Assembly: GCA_965153455.1 (NCBI GenBank)
Contig: OZ234494.1
Span: 10,726,001-10,790,000 of the forward strand
Length of the DNA stretch: 64,000 nucleotides
From: Sphagnum compactum
Lineage: Eukaryota; Bryophyta; Sphagnopsida; Sphagnales
Reading direction: 5' to 3'
A program made the translations under genes and the position numbers. Shown piece after piece: positions 1 to 13,789 of this stretch (position 1 is the first letter of the stretch; the number at the start of each line of letters is the position of its first letter). The notes beneath the pieces are model-generated. The model saw only the letters and a list, made by a program, of their open reading frames with translations, had not been told where the DNA came from and did not search any database.

Positions 1-123
1 TATATATTATGTTTTTACATTTTTGTTTTGATAGTTACAATATGCATGGATTCAGGTGTGACCTTTTATTCTCAGATTCTGAAAAGATATTGTGGAACAT
101 TGTTGTGTTTTGATCTACAATAG

Positions 124-3100
124 GAATTTGCAAAATAATTCTCTAGCTGGGGAGCTTCCATATTGGTTGGTTCAACTACCACATCTATCAGTATTGTGAG
201 TATTCTATTATATAGTTTCCACTTCAAAAAGGTTATTTCCATGATATTATGATTTTTTTAATCAACTTAAAAGATTAAACAAGTATTAGTTCATGATTGA
301 ACCTTCAAATAGGACTTTGAAGCTTAGCACTAATTTTTATATACTTATATGTTTTTTTTGCAATTTCATATTAGTCACGTCATGTAATTGCACAAGCCAA
401 AGATATAAGACCATCATGGAATAATTTGAATTATTGTACATTTGGATAAAAAAATCCAACAAAGTTGAAAAACTTCAAACAAGTTGTGACATTGGACTTT
501 CTACAATGTGGAACAGGTTAATACAAAATAACAATTTTAGTGGCCCTATTCCCCCATATTTCATTCCCAACAATGGCACTTGGACTTTCGTGTAAGTAAA
601 AACAAAGATCCAAAAATTTGGCTCCATCTTCGCATAAACATTTTTCATGCTTGTGAAATAATTTCTTTTGAAACTCATGAATTTATATCCATTGTTTTCA
701 TTGTCAAGAAAAAGAATGGTTTTGATTCACCAAATTTGACAATTGTGTGTTTGTGAAAACTTGAAGTTATACTCCAGGAAACCTACTCTTGGACTCACCA
801 ATATCCAATCCCAAATCTACAAATATTGGAATCATAATTGGTCCTATAATAGGTGGCAGCTTAACACTTGTTGTCATCATTTGTGTTATTGTTTATTTTC
901 AACGTAAAAAAAGGCATGGCAAAACCACCAAACTTAGTGAACATTTGCAAATGATGAAATCTACTCATCGAGGTAAGTGAGAAAACACTTTATATTTGGT
1001 AATTGATATTTTGACCTTTTCTAGTCATCACATGTATTTTAAACATTTTAAAAAAACATTTTGAGTGAAAGTGTGGTAAATTGCACAAAATATCATCCCA
1101 AATGGTAGTTTTTCATACTCCCTACAAAGTGTTTATACCAAAAATGTACAAGAACATAATGATATTTGAATGATAAAATCACATTCATGTAGATGAACCT
1201 AACCTTCTAATTCTATGAATGTTTTAAAGTTGGATATGATCACAATGTGCTTTGTTTGCATTAATAATTGTCTGACAAAATAACTTAACATATCACTTGG
1301 TGTTAGTATTATCAAAATTTGATGTTTTGAAAAAAAAACCATTTGTCAACAACTAAGACATCCCAATGTATCCAAAAACTTATAAAATGTGTTTATATAC
1401 TATCACATCAATTTGGGATAATTTGACAAAAAATCGATTCTTAATGAAATCGTCCATTGAAAGGAGTATATCAAAAATTAATATATTGAATTAGACATTT
1501 ATAAAGGAAAATTTCCTACAACCATCCTTGAAGGAATCATGTTGTTGGATTTTTGAAAACCTCAAATCCATGATTACTTGAAATGACTATTATCACTTCA
1601 AAAATGTAATGGGGTAGTTTATTCAAAAAATTGGTGTGTTTTGACATTCACACCAAATTTTCCCAAATTTTGGGAGGCACTAAATCATGATGTCATAAAG
1701 TGATGTACATAAAATTAACTTTGAATTCGTTGAGAAAAATGCATAAGTGCATCTGACAATTTAACATCTTGAAAAATTCAATTTATGAACTTGCTTTAAA
1801 GTTCCACATGTGAACACTCATCTATATAGGTCAATGTAATTTTCCTTGTAAATGAACCACATTTGAAGTATGTCAATGAAAAGATTGTATATAGTTTTGC
1901 ATTAAGTAATGTGAAAAGGTAAAAACATGTATAGGAATTTATTTCACTTCAAATGTGCTGCAATAGAAAATTTTATCAAAATTATAAGAAAAGAAATTTG
2001 GGTGGTTTAGTGTTTGTCAATTGAATGAATGGAAAGTTATTAGTCTATCACTTCATGTTAAACACAACTAAACCATTATGTACATATTTTTGTTGGAATT
2101 AATTTTATGTATGGCTAATGCAATCTATGACATAGGTATTATACAAACATTCAATTGCATGCAAGCAAGATTAATGACTTAATGATCATGTAGGTGCGAA
2201 GCCTTATTCACTTGATGAAGTTGTTGCAACTAACAACTTCAAGACAATAATTGGAAAAGGAGGGTTTGGACCTGTATATTATGGCAAGCTTGAAGATGGA
2301 CAAGACGTGGCAATCAAAGAGCTTGATGTTAAATCAACCCAAGGACCATCTGAATTCTTTAATGAGGTTTGTAAAAGTTCAAGACTTTTTTTTATGTTCG
2401 TAATAAAAACAATTCAACTTGGTTGTGAAAGCAAACCCATTTAACTATAAAAACATATTCCAAATTTTTAATTTTTTTATATTTGTAGTAATTCTTTCCC
2501 TTCATGTTTTAGAATGTGTTATCAAATCATTCCAAAATGTGAACTTTGAATTTTGATTTTAAAATATTATACTAACAACTTAGCAATTTTTTAAAATCTT
2601 GATTTTGGAACTATATTATTCATTATTTGTCAAGAATCACCATCTCAAAATTTCAAATATGCCCAGGAGTATTGAACTTATTTAAGATGGACACATTGAG
2701 TACCCCCTAAATGTTAAAACTGAAAGTAATGCATGGACTAACAAATTATTGATGAGTGATGAAATCATGTGGATCCCACATCCCAAATATTAAAGGACAT
2801 AATACTTAAGTCATGTAGTTGAAAAGAATTTTGAATTATGTAGCCCACTAACTCAATGAATTTCATCATTTAATTATTTGAATGATGTTCAAAATTATGG
2901 AAGGGTTGACATTTCAAACATTCATCTTCAAGAACCTTGATCTATGCAATGTTGATTGAATGTGATTGATGTAGGTTGATGTTTTATCAAGGGTGAGCCA
3001 TCGGAATTTGGTATCTTTAATTGGATATTGCCATGAAGATAATCGAAAAATGTTGATTTATGAATACATGCATAAAGGCTCTTTACGTGATCATTTATAC

Positions 3101-5477
3101 GGTACTATCAATTCCTACTCGAATTTTGATTTTGAACACATGATTGACTCATTATAAGTTCTAATACATGTAACAACCTCCCTAAACATTTGAGAAATCC
3201 TTAAAGTGATCATATCTATGAGTCATCCTTTCACCCCCTACACCTTATGTTAATCTCAAACTCTATTTTTTTTAAGATGAAAGAATTTAATTGAATAAAA
3301 AATGGAACTAAATATCAAAATATTTAATGCACAAGGTTGGAAATAATTATGGAAAGAAGTAAGCCCACTAGTAATGAATGTGCTCAAGAACAAAAAGAAA
3401 GATAAGGTGAAATCAATTTATCACAAAATTAAATATAATTTGAATTTCACCTTGTCTTCATTCCTTGTTTAAATGCAATGATCTTTTTTACTATTTAAAA
3501 AAAAATTAACCCCCTTAATGACCGAATTCAATGTATTAATCCTATGTATTCTTCACTTTACGTATATCTCTATTCGTCACCATGTTTTAATTATGTTGTT
3601 AGTGTCATTTATAATTGCTATTGTGATTAATGAATTTTTTCTGGATGGAAACTTTTTGTCAAAGTTCAATGTAAAAAATATGATTTTGGTTTATACAAAA
3701 TAAATTTCATGAAATGAATCACCCAAAATTGCCAAATTTCAAATTTTATTTTTTCCAAATCATCAATTTTTGTGTGATAAGTTCCAACTACATGTAGCCA
3801 AGAATATAGAATTATCCTTAGATTGTCTTATTTTCATATCCAATTTATAGCCAAATTTAGCTAAATTGACTTATCGATGGTCACCACTTTGGTTACATCA
3901 CAAAATCCAAAAAAAATAAATCATTAATTCTGGTTGCAAATCAAAATCAAATAAAAAATTTCATGTTAATATGATTTTTTAAAATTAAACACAGGTGACA
4001 TAGCAACATTGACAATTGAGCAACTTGATTGGAAAACACGCATGAACATTGCTCTCAATGCAGCACAAGGTAAATGCTTCAACTCCAACATGATTATTGT
4101 TGAGTAACACACCTTTGCAAATTAATGTAATTTTATTTTAATAACTTGTTCTTTTGCATGGCAAATTTAAATTTTGGGCCTATCAAAATGAAACACGAAA
4201 CAATATATCATAAAGGAAAGTTTTTATTGGTAGTTATGTTTTCCTAACATATTTACATGGTAATATTTTTAAGACATTTAAATTTGGAATTTGCAGGCCT
4301 GGAATATCTACATTCAGGGAGCAATCAAAGCATTATTCATCGAGATGTTAAAAGCAGTAACATTTTACTTTCTAGTAATATGGAAATTGCAAAAGTTGCA
4401 GATTTTGGTCTATCAAGATTAATATATGGGGAAGATGATATTACTCATGTTACAACAAATGTCAAGGGAACTGCAGGGTATCTTGATCCAGAGTTCGTAC
4501 TTAACCACATATATTATATGGTCCAATTTATTGTAATGTGTGACATAGATTACAAAATCAATCGTTTGATGATTAAATATATGCACTTTACATGATTTCA
4601 TCTTGTAGAATGTAACTTGATAATTGCAAAATGTCATATTACATACTGCAATTTGCATTAACAATTAGTGTGCATGACTTTCCTCATTGATAGGTATTTT
4701 ACAACACGATGTTTATCACCAAAAAGTGATGTATATGGCTTTGGTGTTGTGCTTTTGGAAATAATATCTGGACGCATGCCTGTAGATCCAACATTGCCAG
4801 AACGCAATGCTTGGAATTTGTGTGAGTGGGTAAGTTATGAATTATAATCCTTTGAAGTTTTTAGAATTTTGATTTTATTTATATACCTTTACAAGTATGA
4901 TTTACAAACTATAATGAGAAAAGATGTATACAATATTAGACTTGTATGTTCTTGCTCTGTTGTTTCACCCAAGATATACTTGTATGTGTGCTACAAAATG
5001 GAATTAGGTGGGTATATCAATTATATACCTTAAATACTTGGTCCATGGAAACATTACACATGATGGTGATATAGACGTAAAATATCAAGTTTTAACCAAG
5101 CAACAATGAATGTCTATTGAACATCCACTTAAAAACCTTTTTGCAAATGATATCAAAAGGTTCAAATAATATGTGTATGTGTTGAATAGGTGCGATCCAA
5201 TCTTCAAGCAGGAAATATTGACAAGATTTTGGACCCTATTGTGAAAGCTTCAAATCCCCAACTTGATGCTTTATGGAAAGTTGCAGAAATTGCCATCCAA
5301 TGTGTGGAACCCAAATCTATTCATAGACCAACAATGACCAAGGTAGTTGAAGAATTACGGGCTGCACTCTTACAAGAAGGCTTGAACCCGACATTATCTG
5401 AATATTCACCAAATGATACATATGGAATTCAAGATCAATCTCGATTTCAAACAGATTCAACATTTGATCCTAGATGA
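124..5477 (+). CDS. LRR receptor-like serine/threonine kinase, 3' part
   Basis: Membrane receptor kinase; the 5' end lies before the window. Exons by splice sites and frame: 124-195, 517-591, 767-972, 2194-2366, 2975-3101, 3995-4069, 4297-4492, 4694-4829, 5190-5477 (stop TGA). All junction phases agree, giving about 448 codons without a stop. The first two exons each encode one leucine-rich repeat (the first is the 72-nt, 24-residue kind, [14 protein letters not shown]). Exon 3 holds the transmembrane helix ([20 protein letters not shown]) and a basic stop-transfer KKRH. The kinase follows: glycine loop [15 protein letters not shown] lysine, [20 protein letters not shown]. All catalytic residues are present and it is an RD kinase. 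The C-terminal lobe ([16 protein letters not shown]) resembles the LRR-I (malectin-type) class, but the ectodomain is missing so the ligand is unknown. Introns reach 1.2 kb. Family call is firm; subgroup is inference. Confidence 0.9.
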
Positions 5478-7774
5478 TCAATAGATATTTGTGGACTATA
5501 AAATTTTAACATCACACCTATTTATATTTTATAAATCTAATGGATGTGGACAAACTTAAAAGGTTAAAGGTGCATCCATTTACGTTATAATGACACTTTC
5601 AATTCAAGTTTTAATGTTCATATATGTAATAATGTTGATTTCTTTTCTGTATCACTATAACAAAGATTTGGATAACAAATTATCTAATGTAGCTATTCAT
5701 AATGCCTTTGATGTTTTAAAAATTATGAAACTCTTTTTAAAAATCAGCCAAAAATGCAATATGTAAAGTTTTGAACTTATTAATCATAAAGTGTTTTATG
5801 AATGATTTCATGTTTTTTATGTGATTCAATTATCTTCATTCATAACAAAGATTTTTTTTCATTAGTGAAGATTGCATGTCATAAACACTTCTTTTGACAA
5901 AAAAAATCATAATTTTATTGAAAGATCCTAAGGTGTTTCTACAATCAATATAAACCAAACCGACCTAACTACCAAGCAAATTGAATCTTGAATCTTTTTA
6001 ACATAAAATCCATTTTGCATTAATCTAAACTTGAATGAATATTGAGATAAAATATATCAATGATCATTACCATACCTTTGGCTAAGGTTTGGTGTTAAAT
6101 AATTCTCAAAAGGGAGATTTGGAAAAAAAAACAAAAAACCTAAAAATTTGAACTGATGACCTTTTAATTTGATTAAAAGAGATTGTCCCTACCATTGATC
6201 TAGCATCTTTTCTTTTGAAAATTATGTGCATTTCTTGCATTAAAAAACTAATTGTCAAAATATTACTTATTTAAGATGGGGCTATTGAACCTTTTTTGTT
6301 GAAATTTTAATTTTTCAATAGTTTGTTCCAAATGTTGATTGAGGATACATTAATAGATTTAGGATAACTTTGAGGTGGATTGGGTGATTATGCCTACTTT
6401 AATTCATTATCAGATCATGCTAGATGTTGACCGTATGAACAAACATAGCTATAATTGTGGGTTCATTGTGTAAATTGATAATTCCCAACTTGTGGAACAA
6501 AAGGTTTCTAGTTTCTTTAAAAATATGGCCATATTATATCTATTATACTATTGAAAATAGTTCTAATTTTGAAGAGTGCATATGAAATTGTGAAAATCTA
6601 AAATTTACAATATATAATCTTGATTTGGCTACCAAATACAATATACTAAATGATAAGCAAATAGAAAATGATAATCATGGAACTCAAATGATGAAATTTA
6701 TAACATTGATTTCAATGGTCACTCTTGATTTTAATAACATGTACAAGTAACTAGTTAGGTTCTTTTGTTGATATTTTTTTCATATTAAACAACTTGAAAA
6801 TTCACACAATAGGAACTTGTGTGTTAATGAGTTGAAAGAATTCCTATGTACTTGAAGTTATTTCATCACTTACAAATCCATTCATTGTTTATTAAATCAT
6901 TATGTTGGACCATTCAAAATTTGATATCCCTCCACTTTTCATTTGATATCATTACATGAATCATTTCATAATTTATCATCCCATTAATCCATTTTCAAAA
7001 GCAGATTCATCTTATTTGCTTATTTGGATTCCATGGAAGTTTTCAAATTAGACTTGTTATACACAAACACACACATATATATCCATCTAATGCGCTAGAT
7101 ATGTTCAACAAAATATCAATGGGTTTTGGTGTCTTTTGATACGAAATTAGTTCGTACCAATATTATTATTTGGTTCTTAAGTTTTTAGGCTCTATTCACA
7201 ATTAAGGTACCCAAAAGGAATGACTTGTATTTGAAGGACTACAAAGGATAACTTTGGATTTTTGTTTATCTTACATTATTATAATTGCATTGGATTATTG
7301 TATGCTAATAAATAAAATGATGTCTTGTTAAATTAATAAAAATAATTTGAATATTATGTAAATATTTTAAGTCTTGTAAACTAACTATATCAAGTGTTTA
7401 AACTACATTTTTTTTAAAGGAATCAACAGAATTGCATAAATTTATACAATTACTTTCAAACTTTTTGTACAACAAAAACATGCCCCCTTTTATGAAAGTA
7501 GTTACATGTTCATTGGATGAACTTGATGAAAAACCAAATTATACAAAAACTTCAAAATCTTGAAATTTCAAAGGAAAAGGCTGCAAAGCAAATGACTATT
7601 TTTTTAACCATTTGATCAAAAAACTATGTTCAATGGTTTCATAATGTCAAGCTTTGGGTGCAAGTCACATGTGCAAGAAATAATCTTGCCAAAAAACATG
7701 TTTGGTTGTCCATTGAAACTCATTTTTGGATTTTTTGCGTTTCTGGCTATAAACCAAAATAGACGCACAATTAT
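5478..7774. other. AT-rich intergenic region downstream of the kinase gene
   Basis: No open frame with family resemblance was found. It holds the 3' untranslated part of the kinase transcript (end not determinable by eye) and one tRNA-like fossil at about 6139-6205. It ends at the left terminus of a CACTA element. Confidence 0.5.
6139..6205 (-). repeat. tRNA-like fossil (tRNA pseudogene or SINE head)
   Basis: On the minus strand a box A-like TAGATCAATGG is followed about 35 nt later by a box B-like AGTTCAAAT, in the order and spacing of a tRNA gene. The acceptor stem does not pair convincingly, so it is not a working tRNA. A tRNA-derived SINE remnant is the alternative. Confidence 0.3.
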
Positions 7775-8189
7775 CACTAGAAGAAAAACATGTATTTTTG
7801 ACTAGTCTTTGCGACTAAATTTTTGTCACAAGAAACATTTTACAACTAAAATCCCTTTAGTCGCCTAAGACAAGTCGCATGTGATAAACTAGTCGCAAAT
7901 GACAAAAGGTATTGTATGAAAGAAAAAGTCAACAAATACATTTCATCCTTTGACTCCATTGTATACGTATTATCACATGCGACTAAGCTGCAACTATTTT
8001 GGTCACAATTGAGGGCAAATGATGTGCTGCCATGTGTTTTAATATTTGATTATTTAAAATATTCTAATAATTATTATTTTGATATAATCTAGGACGTTCA
8101 ATTCAAATATTTGGATGATATTATATTATGACACGTGGCCCAATGTAAGTTTGCCACGTGGCATAAAATAATTTAATAAAAATCTTAAT

Positions 8190-8420
8190 ATTAGGTTGGT
8201 AGGTACCTAGGTAGGTACATAAATAGGTGCCTACAAACCTAAGTTACATACCAACCTACCTACTTAGGTTTAAAAATAGGTAGATAGGTAGGTTTTTTCC
8301 TAGGTTAAATATCTACTCATATAGGTAGGTACTTAGGTAGGTAGGTACATAGGTCAACCTAGGTGGGTAGGTCAAATTAGATACCTACCTAGTTAGGTAG
8401 ATAAGTAGGTTGGGAAGGTA
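8190..8420. repeat. TAGG/CCTA-rich low-complexity patch
   Basis: Dense repetition of TAGGTAGGTAC-like words in both orientations within the CACTA element. The words are partly palindromic (GTAC, CCTAGG), so the patch could fold. A similar but more diverged patch lies at about 25556-25690 inside the second CACTA element. Confidence 0.6.
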
Positions 8421-9719
8421 AATATTTTAGAAATGTGCATAATTTGTTTTTTTGTTTTGGGTTGAACTTTTTGATTAGCTCATCCCATGTGCACAAATTT
8501 CTTAATGTGAAATTGGATGACCACACCCCCTTATTTATATAGTGTTCAAAATAGGAATGAAGAACAAACAATATGAGATAAGTTTTGAACTTGCAACTTC
8601 CTCACAAACTAAGTTGTAATTCCAAAACATTTTCCATCCTTTACTTTCTTAGTTTTTAAATTTCTAAACAATTCAAGTACTAGATAACTAGATAATCATT
8701 TAATTAATAATGATTAAATTTACATATATTTAAATTATAAATTATACATTACAAATATTCAATATTTATTATCAATTACTTAAAGAAATAATAACTTCTT
8801 AATATTTAACAAACTAGCTATCTAGCTAGTTACTCACAAATTATTAATACATAACTCATAAATAATTAAAATATTTTAAAATATTTTATTACTTTTTAGA
8901 ATCTGATCAAATTATATATAATATAATTAATGTAGAAATATTTTAAATATTAATTTTAAAAATATAAGTAATGAATTAACAATTGCTATTAGAAAGTAAC
9001 GAATTTTTGAAAAATTATTATTCAACTAATTACATTACTTATTTTATAATTACATTTATTGTTGTAAAAATATTACATGTCAAGTAATTTTTTTTCTTGG
9101 TAATTGTTAACTATAAATACAATAATGTGTTAAACATCAGATTAAATTTCATAATTACTGTAAAATTACTATAAAATATTTATTGTACATGATTAATCAT
9201 AAATGTTTTTTTAAAAACATAATACAATAATTCGTGAACTTAAAATAAATCAAATAATTATTTTAACTACACTGTAATTTTTCCAAGTTTTTAATTCAGG
9301 TTTGAAGTTATAAATTACAGGGTGTGAATTATTATGTTCAATTAGAAAATAATTATGCACATACTAATTAATTCTTATCTGAAGTAATTGCAATGATTTA
9401 AAAAAATGTCACATTAATTACATTAATTAATTTATTCTAATCTAAGAATATAAATTATATAACATACAAATATATATTATAACAATAATTATTTAGTGTA
9501 CTTAGATTTAGTAAACATAATCATTTATATTTATTTATAAAAGTAATTTATTGTGGATAACACTAGTAGAAAAACCCATTAAAACTCAATCAATAATTTT
9601 TTGAATTAAAATATAAATTTAAGATTCCAACGTAATAATTCATAATTCAAATATCAATTTTAAAATCACATAAGTTTTTTGAAGTTAAATAACAAATTTC
9701 AGAATTTCAATTTCAATTT

Positions 9720-11340
9720 TCAGTATCAAATTATAATATTCAAAATTGAAATGTCCATTTTAAGACTCAATCAACAACTTTCTGAATTGAAATATTAATT
9801 TCGAAAATCCAAAATAATAATTTCGAATTCAAATTTCAACTTTCAAGTCAAATAATTTCTTAAAATTGAAATTTTAAACTTCACAATTAAAATATCAAAT
9901 TTCAAGTCCAAATCAAAATGTCATTTTTTAGACTCAATAAAGTTTTTTGAATTGAAATACTAATTTTTATATTCGAAAATAATAATTTAGAATTCAAATA
10001 TCAAATTTTAGATCAAATAAGTTTTTTGAATTTAAATAACAATTTCCAGAATTGAAATGTCAATTTTCAGATTCAAATAAGAATATTGAAAATTGAAATG
10101 TCCATTTTAAGACTTAATTAACAATTTTCTGAATTGAAATATTAATTTCGAAAATCCAGAATAATAATTTGGAATTCAAAATTCAACTTCCAAGTCAAAA
10201 TAATTTCTTAAAATTGAAATTGTAAATTTCAGAATTCAAATATCAAATTTCATGTCTAAATAAAAATATTTTAATCAAAATGTCAATTTTTAGACTCAAT
10301 AACGTTTTTTGAATTGAAATACTAATTTTTAGATTGGAAAAAATTTATTTAGAATTCAAATATCAATTTTTAGATCACATAAGTTTTTTGAATTTAAATA
10401 ACAATTTCCAGAATTGAAATGTCAATTTTCAAATTTAAATAAAAATTTTCAAAATTGAAATGTCCATTTTGAGACTCAATTAACAATTTTCTGAATTGAA
10501 ATATTAATTTCGAAAATCTAAAATAATAATTTGGAATTCAAAAATTCAACTTTTAAGTCAAAATAATTTCTTAAAATTGAAATTGTAAACTTCAGAATTC
10601 AAATATCGAATTTCATGTCTAAATAAAAATATTTTAATCAAAATGTCAATTTTTAGACTCAATAACGTTTTTTGAATTGAAATATTAATTTTTAGATTCG
10701 AAAATAATAATTTAGAATTCAAATATCAATTTTTAGATCAAATTTGTTTTTTGAATTTAAATAACAATTTCCAGAATTGAAATGTCAATTTTCATATTCA
10801 AATAACAATATTCAATTTTGAAATGCCCATTTTTAGATTCAATTAATAATTTTTCAGACTTGAAGTATTAATTTTGAGAATCCAAAATAATAATTTGAAA
10901 TTGAAATTTCAGGTTCAAATCAAATAATTATTTTAATTTTAAATTCATAGTTCTTAGAGTCGAAATATAAATTTTCATATTCATATAAAAATATTCAAAA
11001 TTAGAATGTCCATTTTTATAATCAATTAATAATTTTTTGAATTGAAATACTAATTTTTGAATTTAAAAATATTAATTTAAAATTCAAATATCAATTTTTA
11101 GATCAAATAAGCCTTTTTGAATTTAAATTGATAATATCATATTCAAATCAAAAATTTGAAATTCAAATAATGTTTCAAACAATTGAAATTATAATTTTCA
11201 GATTCAAATATGTAGTTTCAAATTCTTATATATATTTTTTTTTAATTAAAATGATAGTTTTCAAAATTGAAATATCAATTTTCAGATGAATAAAAAATTC
11301 AAAGTTCAAATATTAATTTTGAAATTCATTATATGAACAA
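9720..11340. repeat. Higher-order AT-rich tandem array inside the CACTA element
   Basis: The landmark ATGTCCATTT (or a one-base variant) recurs at 9751, 10098, 10460, 10823 and 11006, giving steps of 347, 362, 363 and 183 bp. Each large unit is built from shorter degenerate modules such as GAATTGAAATATTAATTT. This is a satellite-like array with about four large units, the last truncated. It has no coding potential. Confidence 0.75.
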
Positions 11341-11673
11341 TATACATACGTATGCATATTATATATGTATAATTTTAGTACATACATTAAAATACACCTC
11401 TATGTCATTGTAGAATACCTTTAGGATGCAACTAATATGGTGACTATTGCAACTAATGGGACATATCAACCTATGAATGGATGAAAATAAATGTAAAATT
11501 GATCCAACCAATAGGATGAAATTTCTAATAGTTGCATCATAGTTGTGAGAATGACCAAAATAGTTGAAATATGGTCCTGTAGTTACAAATGTTCCCAAAT
11601 TTAGTCGCAAATGATTACAAGTCGCATGTAGTCGTAAATGGAGTGGTTACATTTTGGCTGATTTCTACTAGTG

Positions 11674-13190
11674 TATGTATGATTGTGAAAATTTACCATT
11701 GTCACATAAATTTATCTTAAATTAAACTATTCAATCCTTTTCACTTAAATTTGTTTCAAGTAAATGTTATTTGCAAAAAGTAGCCCCACAAAAGTCATGG
11801 TGTCCTATGTCTTTTTATGGAACCCCAACCATGAATAAGCATTTTATATATAAGAGATTTGTTGATTCAAATCTATTTTAATTCTAAAACTTAGAACCTA
11901 CAAATTCCAAGGTTGTGTTAAATTTTTAAACTACCAATTCTTGAATCTAAAGGAACCCATTAGTTTAAAGTTCAAAATCACTTTTGAGTTTTAGTGTTTT
12001 ATAACGTGAAGGTGAGAAATTAAAACTTTAAAAATCCATCCAAAGCAATTTTCTTCACCCTAGACTTTGGTAAACTAACACTTTACTTATTTCAAAAAAG
12101 TCTTCACCTTTCTTCATAAGCATAGGACTTCAACTCCAACAATGTTTCATGGTCAAGTATTATGCATAACTAGAATACCTTCATTGTTAATCCTTCACTT
12201 TTGTACCAAAAAAATGGACTCAACAACTTTTAATCCTTTAACACCTTCACAACCATTTGAATATAGATGCAAGAAACTAAAGTTTTATGTATAGAACTTT
12301 GTATAAAACTAGATTGTCCTTTGTAACAAAGAAAGTGCAAACATCTTCATCTTCATTTAACTATGGCAATTTAAAAATATTTTTTTCATTCATACACAAC
12401 ATTATAAGGCCCTAGAGGACCCTACCCCTATTTAATTTATGGCATAGAAAGTATTTTAAAACCTTTAAGACTCATCAAATCTAGTTTTAAAATGATTCTA
12501 GTTCCATGTAAACATGGTGGGTTTAATTTTTAATTGTAGATATAATTGAACACCTAAAAATTGTGTAACACTAGTTTCTTGTTGAAGGCTATAATAGACT
12601 TTAGATTTATGTTTGGACACATTTTATAATAATCGAAAATCTTTTCTTTTACTATAAACACTCTTTTACCAAAAATTGTTGATGTACCAAAAATCCATCT
12701 TTATTGAAATCGTTTATGTTGACAAAAACATAATGCTAGAAGATTATATATTTTTAGAACCATGTTACTTGATTCAAATTATATATTATGTTTCTAAAAA
12801 CACGATATGATTTTTTTGTTATAGATAAATTTCAAATTTTTTTATCTAATTTCAGTGGGGTCATCGTTTGTGACCCTCATCCCTACTTTTGATCTACTTA
12901 AGAACTTGGGGTGCAAATGGGATAACACAAGCCACACCCACCCCTTGGGTGATAACTTATTAGGTGTAGTCATAATCAATCAAAATTGTCATTATGTCAC
13001 ACATCATTTCATTCGACACCACCTTTAGAGATGTTTATTGAACCTTTTCTAATGTCATTCACCATGTAATAATTACATCAATGAGCTACATGGATGGTTT
13101 CGTTATGAAACACAAATGAAGTATCAAGGCCAAAACCTCTCAAAGAAGGGAAATTACCAAATCCAAAGAAAATACAAATAATACTAAACA
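11674..13190. other. Intergenic, nothing recognised
   Basis: AT-rich sequence between the CACTA element and a gypsy relic. No family-like frame, strong repeat or RNA gene was seen on either strand. Confidence 0.4.
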
Positions 13191-13199
13191 TGCCACCAC

Positions 13200-13785
13200 C
13201 AAAAAATCCACGCAAATTCAAGTATTCAATGGGATGGGATAATTTTACATATCTTTTATCAAAAACTATGCTACTATGGCACCTATCACTAAATTGATCA
13301 GAAAGACATAAACTTTTCTTTGGATAAAAGAATGCTAGAAGGCTTAGGAATTGATTAAACATAAGTATATTGAAGCATCAATATTGATATCACCAAATTG
13401 GCAGGTGGGATTTCATGTTCATATAGATGCATCTTTGTTAGTTGTGGGGGTTATGATATATTATAATGTAACAAGCAATGGTGATCAACCAATAGTGTAT
13501 GTTTCTAGGCTTTTGAACAAAATTAAACAAAATTATAGCACAATAGAGAGAAACTTTAACAATGGTTTTCGCTTTACACAAGTTCAGATATCATTTGCTG
13601 GGCAATAAGTTTGTCTTTTATGTAGATCATATGGCATTGGTTTATTTGGTCAACAAACCATAATTTTTAGGGAGAATAACTAGATGGTTGTTATTGTTCC
13701 TAGAATATGACTTCACGATAATGTATAAGCCCGACATAATTCATGTAATTGCAGATGCATTATCAAGATCACCAGTATTGTAAAA
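13200..13785 (+). pseudogene. Ty3/gypsy RT-RNase H relic
   Basis: Fragments in a gypsy RT-to-RNase H order are readable on the plus strand. An RT thumb-like stretch (FIKNYATMAPITKLIRK) lies around 13245-13310 and is broken by stops. From 13351 comes HVHIDASLLVVGVMIYY, with the first RNase H aspartate, then VYVSRLLNKIKQNYSTIER. After a stop near 13606 the reading resumes as VFYVDHMALVYLVNKP and then IIHVIADALSRSP around 13765. The frame is broken by stops and probably a frameshift; there are no visible LTRs. The lineage differs from the intact chromovirus at 56-62 kb. Inactive. Confidence 0.75.
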
Positions 13786-13789
13786 CCCA

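Larger units (their letters stand above)
7775..11673. mobile_element. Non-autonomous CACTA (En/Spm) transposon, 3.9 kb
   Basis: The ends are CACTAGAAGAAA on the left and TTTCTACTAGTG on the right, an imperfect terminal inverted repeat of the CACTA class. The flanks are TAT at 7772-7774 and 11674-11676, a matching 3-bp target duplication. Subterminal motifs of the type AGTCGCAAATGA and TGCGACTA occur many times in both orientations within about 250 bp of each end (for example 7817-7910, 7978-8000, 11600-11645), as expected for transposase binding sites. No transposase frame lies inside; the interior is AT-rich repeat DNA. A third CACTAGTAGAAA at 9561 suggests a nested or composite structure. 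Confidence 0.8.
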
